Assembly (NCBI GenBank): GCA_018389105.1
Contig: JACATO010000598.1
Span: 1,140,707 to 1,204,706, forward strand
Reading direction: 5' to 3'
DNA length: 64,000 nt
Origin: Nautilus pompilius
Taxonomy: Eukaryota > Mollusca > Cephalopoda > Nautilida > Nautilidae
A model generated the notes under the pieces. That model searched no databases. It was given only the letters and a program-made list of their open reading frames with translations, and was not told the DNA's origin. Positions within the stretch are counted from its first letter, which is position 1. Each line of letters starts with the position of its first letter. The position numbers and the translations under genes are program-made. Below, one piece after another: positions 62,272 through 64,000 of this stretch.

Positions 62272-62319
62272 TCTGTACTGGCGTCATCTCTCTCTCCTTC
62301 TCTTTCTCTCTCTTTCTCT

Positions 62320-62378
<59 letters not shown>

Positions 62379-62909
62379 CTCTCCTCTCTCTCTCTCTGTA
62401 CTGACGTCATCGCTCTCTCTCTCTTTCTCTCTCTCCATCCTCTCTCTCTCTGTACTGACGTCATCTCTCTCTCTCTCTTTCTCTCTCTCCATCCTCTCTC
62501 TGACGACGTCATCTCTCTCCTCTCTCTTTCTCTCTCTCCATCCTCTCTCTCTGTACTGACTCATCTCTCTCTCTCTTTCTCTCTCTGTCTCTCTCTCCAT
62601 CCTCTCTCTCTGTACTGACGTCATCTCTCTCTCTCTCTCTCTTTCTCTCTCTCCATCCCTCTCTCTCCTGTACTGACGTCATCTCTCTCTCTCTCTTTCT
62701 CTCTCTCCATCCTCTCTCTCTCTGTACTGACGTCATCTCTCTCCTCTCTTTCTCTCTCTTCATCCTCTCTCCTGTACTGACGTCATCTCTCTCTCTCTTT
62801 CTCTCTCTTCTCTGTCCTCCATCCTCTCTCTCTCTGTACTGAACGTCATCTCTCTCTCTCTCTTCTCTCTCTCTTTCTCTCTCTCCATCCTCTCTCTCTC
62901 TGTACTGAC

Positions 62910-62961
<52 letters not shown>

Positions 62962-62967
62962 CTCTCT
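62147..62967 (-). repeat. CRE-core satellite array I
   Basis: Units of about 50-60 bp read CTCTGTACTGACGTCATCTC, a CT/TTCT run, and TCTCTCCATCCTCTC. Seven cores have the intact TGACGTCA. Others are damaged by single changes: CTGGCGTCA near 62277, ACGACGTCA near 62503, CTGACTCA near 62558, and CTGAACGTCA near 62837. An ATC-rich patch at 62174-62195 at the left edge echoes array F. The CCATC punctuation resembles the plain CT array at 22.2 kb. Confidence 0.95.
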
Positions 62968-64000
62968 AAAGCAACTGTTTCACGACGGTTCTCTGAAATA
63001 GTTTCCGTGAAGTACATTCTCTGATGGCCGATGATCCTTCGCACTGAAAATTTTTTTAAAAAAATTATTTACCCCGAGTTCAATAATACCGTTTCTCGCT
63101 CACTCTGACTTTTGTAGAAAAAAAGATGGCTGGATCGTTTATTTTCCATCAGTGTTTCAGTGCTGAAGCACGAAATATCTTCTGTGTATAACAAACACAT
63201 CGCCGATAACGATCCGTTTGCATCTCAGTGGCTTTGTGTTGTCCATGTTCGAGATCGTGACACTGACTTGTCCCTCAGACAGATCTGCTTGCTCGGACAT
63301 GGCTGGATCATAATGGATTTATTTACATTTGCATCTAAAACCTAACAAGGCATTGTTGTGCGTAATTAAGGACTCTCTAATTAAGTATCTCATATGTGAT
63401 GTGTGTTCAGGTTTTAGATGACACATTTATAGATACAATAGTGGATTATCGCTTCAAAATACATGCATAACAAAGAATTTCTTTATAAAAAAAAACACTT
63501 TAAATGACTTTCACACGTTTTCGAATTATGGAATAATTAGAAGACTTTTACAATTGTTCTTGTGAAGGGCAGCATAAATTATTAAAACCCGGCTTCCGAT
63601 CTGTCGCAGAAGAAACGCTTCTTGTTTGTCGCCAGTGAAAAGGCCCCCACACGAGAAATTACAGCAACAGACTTCTATTACTGCGTCCAACCGCCCTGAT
63701 GATGTGAATTAGCTGGACAGGTCGGAGCACCTGCCAGGCCACAGAATATAGTCCAAAAAAAAAATGGGAGAGCCCGGCAGAACGAGGAACGACAGGACGA
63801 TTACACTAAGTCTACATCCTTACCAGTGCACCGTTAACAGCCGAGATTTTGGGAAATTAGTTAAATAAGAAAGGAATTCATTGTCTCGATGCACGAGGGG
63901 CAGTTAATAACTACGACGCCAAAACTACGTAAAACAATCGTCAGGCAAAAAAAAAGGAGGGTGGTATTGATGCGGGTACACCACACACATCCATAGATAC
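62968..64000. other. Anonymous sequence to the window edge, no gene seen
   Basis: A 61-codon open frame at 63160-63345 has no motif. TAATTA-type motifs occur at 63364-63383. Confidence 0.35.

Overview
The window looks like a non-genic stretch of a large, repeat-rich animal genome. I found no intact protein-coding gene, no operon-like arrangement, no rRNA or tRNA gene and no CRISPR array. What I recognise are decayed transposon genes of families typical of animals, tandem repeats at many scales, and long anonymous sequence that could be intron, intergenic space or regulatory desert. The mix (a hAT-Charlie element with a GTF2IRD2-like transposase, a pogo/jerky remnant, an APE-type LINE remnant, a Tc1 remnant, tRNA-like SINE candidates, very abundant GA/CT arrays) suggests a lophotrochozoan, possibly a cephalopod. 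That placement is inference and rests on no search.

Layout. Positions 1-7.4 kb are AT-rich and hold old transposon debris: a pogo/jerky N-terminus on the minus strand near 0.5-1 kb, an ACATGTC-rich degenerate minisatellite at 4.4-4.8 kb, a hAT-like fragment at 5.9-6.2 kb, and an APE endonuclease fragment of a LINE at 6.55-7.3 kb. Composition changes at about 7.4 kb to a GC-richer segment that ends in a degenerate ~39-bp tandem array. A complete but frameshifted hAT element lies at 8923-11248, with perfect 15-bp terminal inverted repeats and a perfect 8-bp target duplication. From 11.3 to 22.2 kb I see mostly anonymous sequence, with one plausible internal exon (16580-16704) and one unexplained ~200-codon open frame (18806-19411).

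From 22.2 kb to the end, tandem repeats dominate. Nine loci carry GA/CT microsatellite arrays, and eight of those (all but the first at 22.2 kb and the short one at 56.6 kb, which are plain CT) or close variants carry a repeated core related to GTACTGACGTCA, which contains the cAMP-response-element palindrome TGACGTCA. I counted roughly 40 intact TGACGTCA sites inside these arrays; about one would be expected by chance in the whole window. The array at 23.6-24.4 kb has a 262-bp higher-order repeat. Other arrays are an 18-copy 41-bp repeat in which each unit carries a CCAAT box (29.4-30.1 kb), a 63-bp GC-rich repeat (30.7 kb), a 45-bp repeat with TGACG half-sites (50.4-50.9 kb) and an ATT array (27.4 kb). 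A second cluster of transposon debris lies at 33.5-35.8 kb: a long minus-strand remnant of a multicopy animal gene family, and a Tc1-like end.

No genes here can be said to work together. The most interesting content is the dispersed CRE-core satellite family and the CCAAT-box minisatellite. Whether either does anything regulatory cannot be decided from sequence alone.
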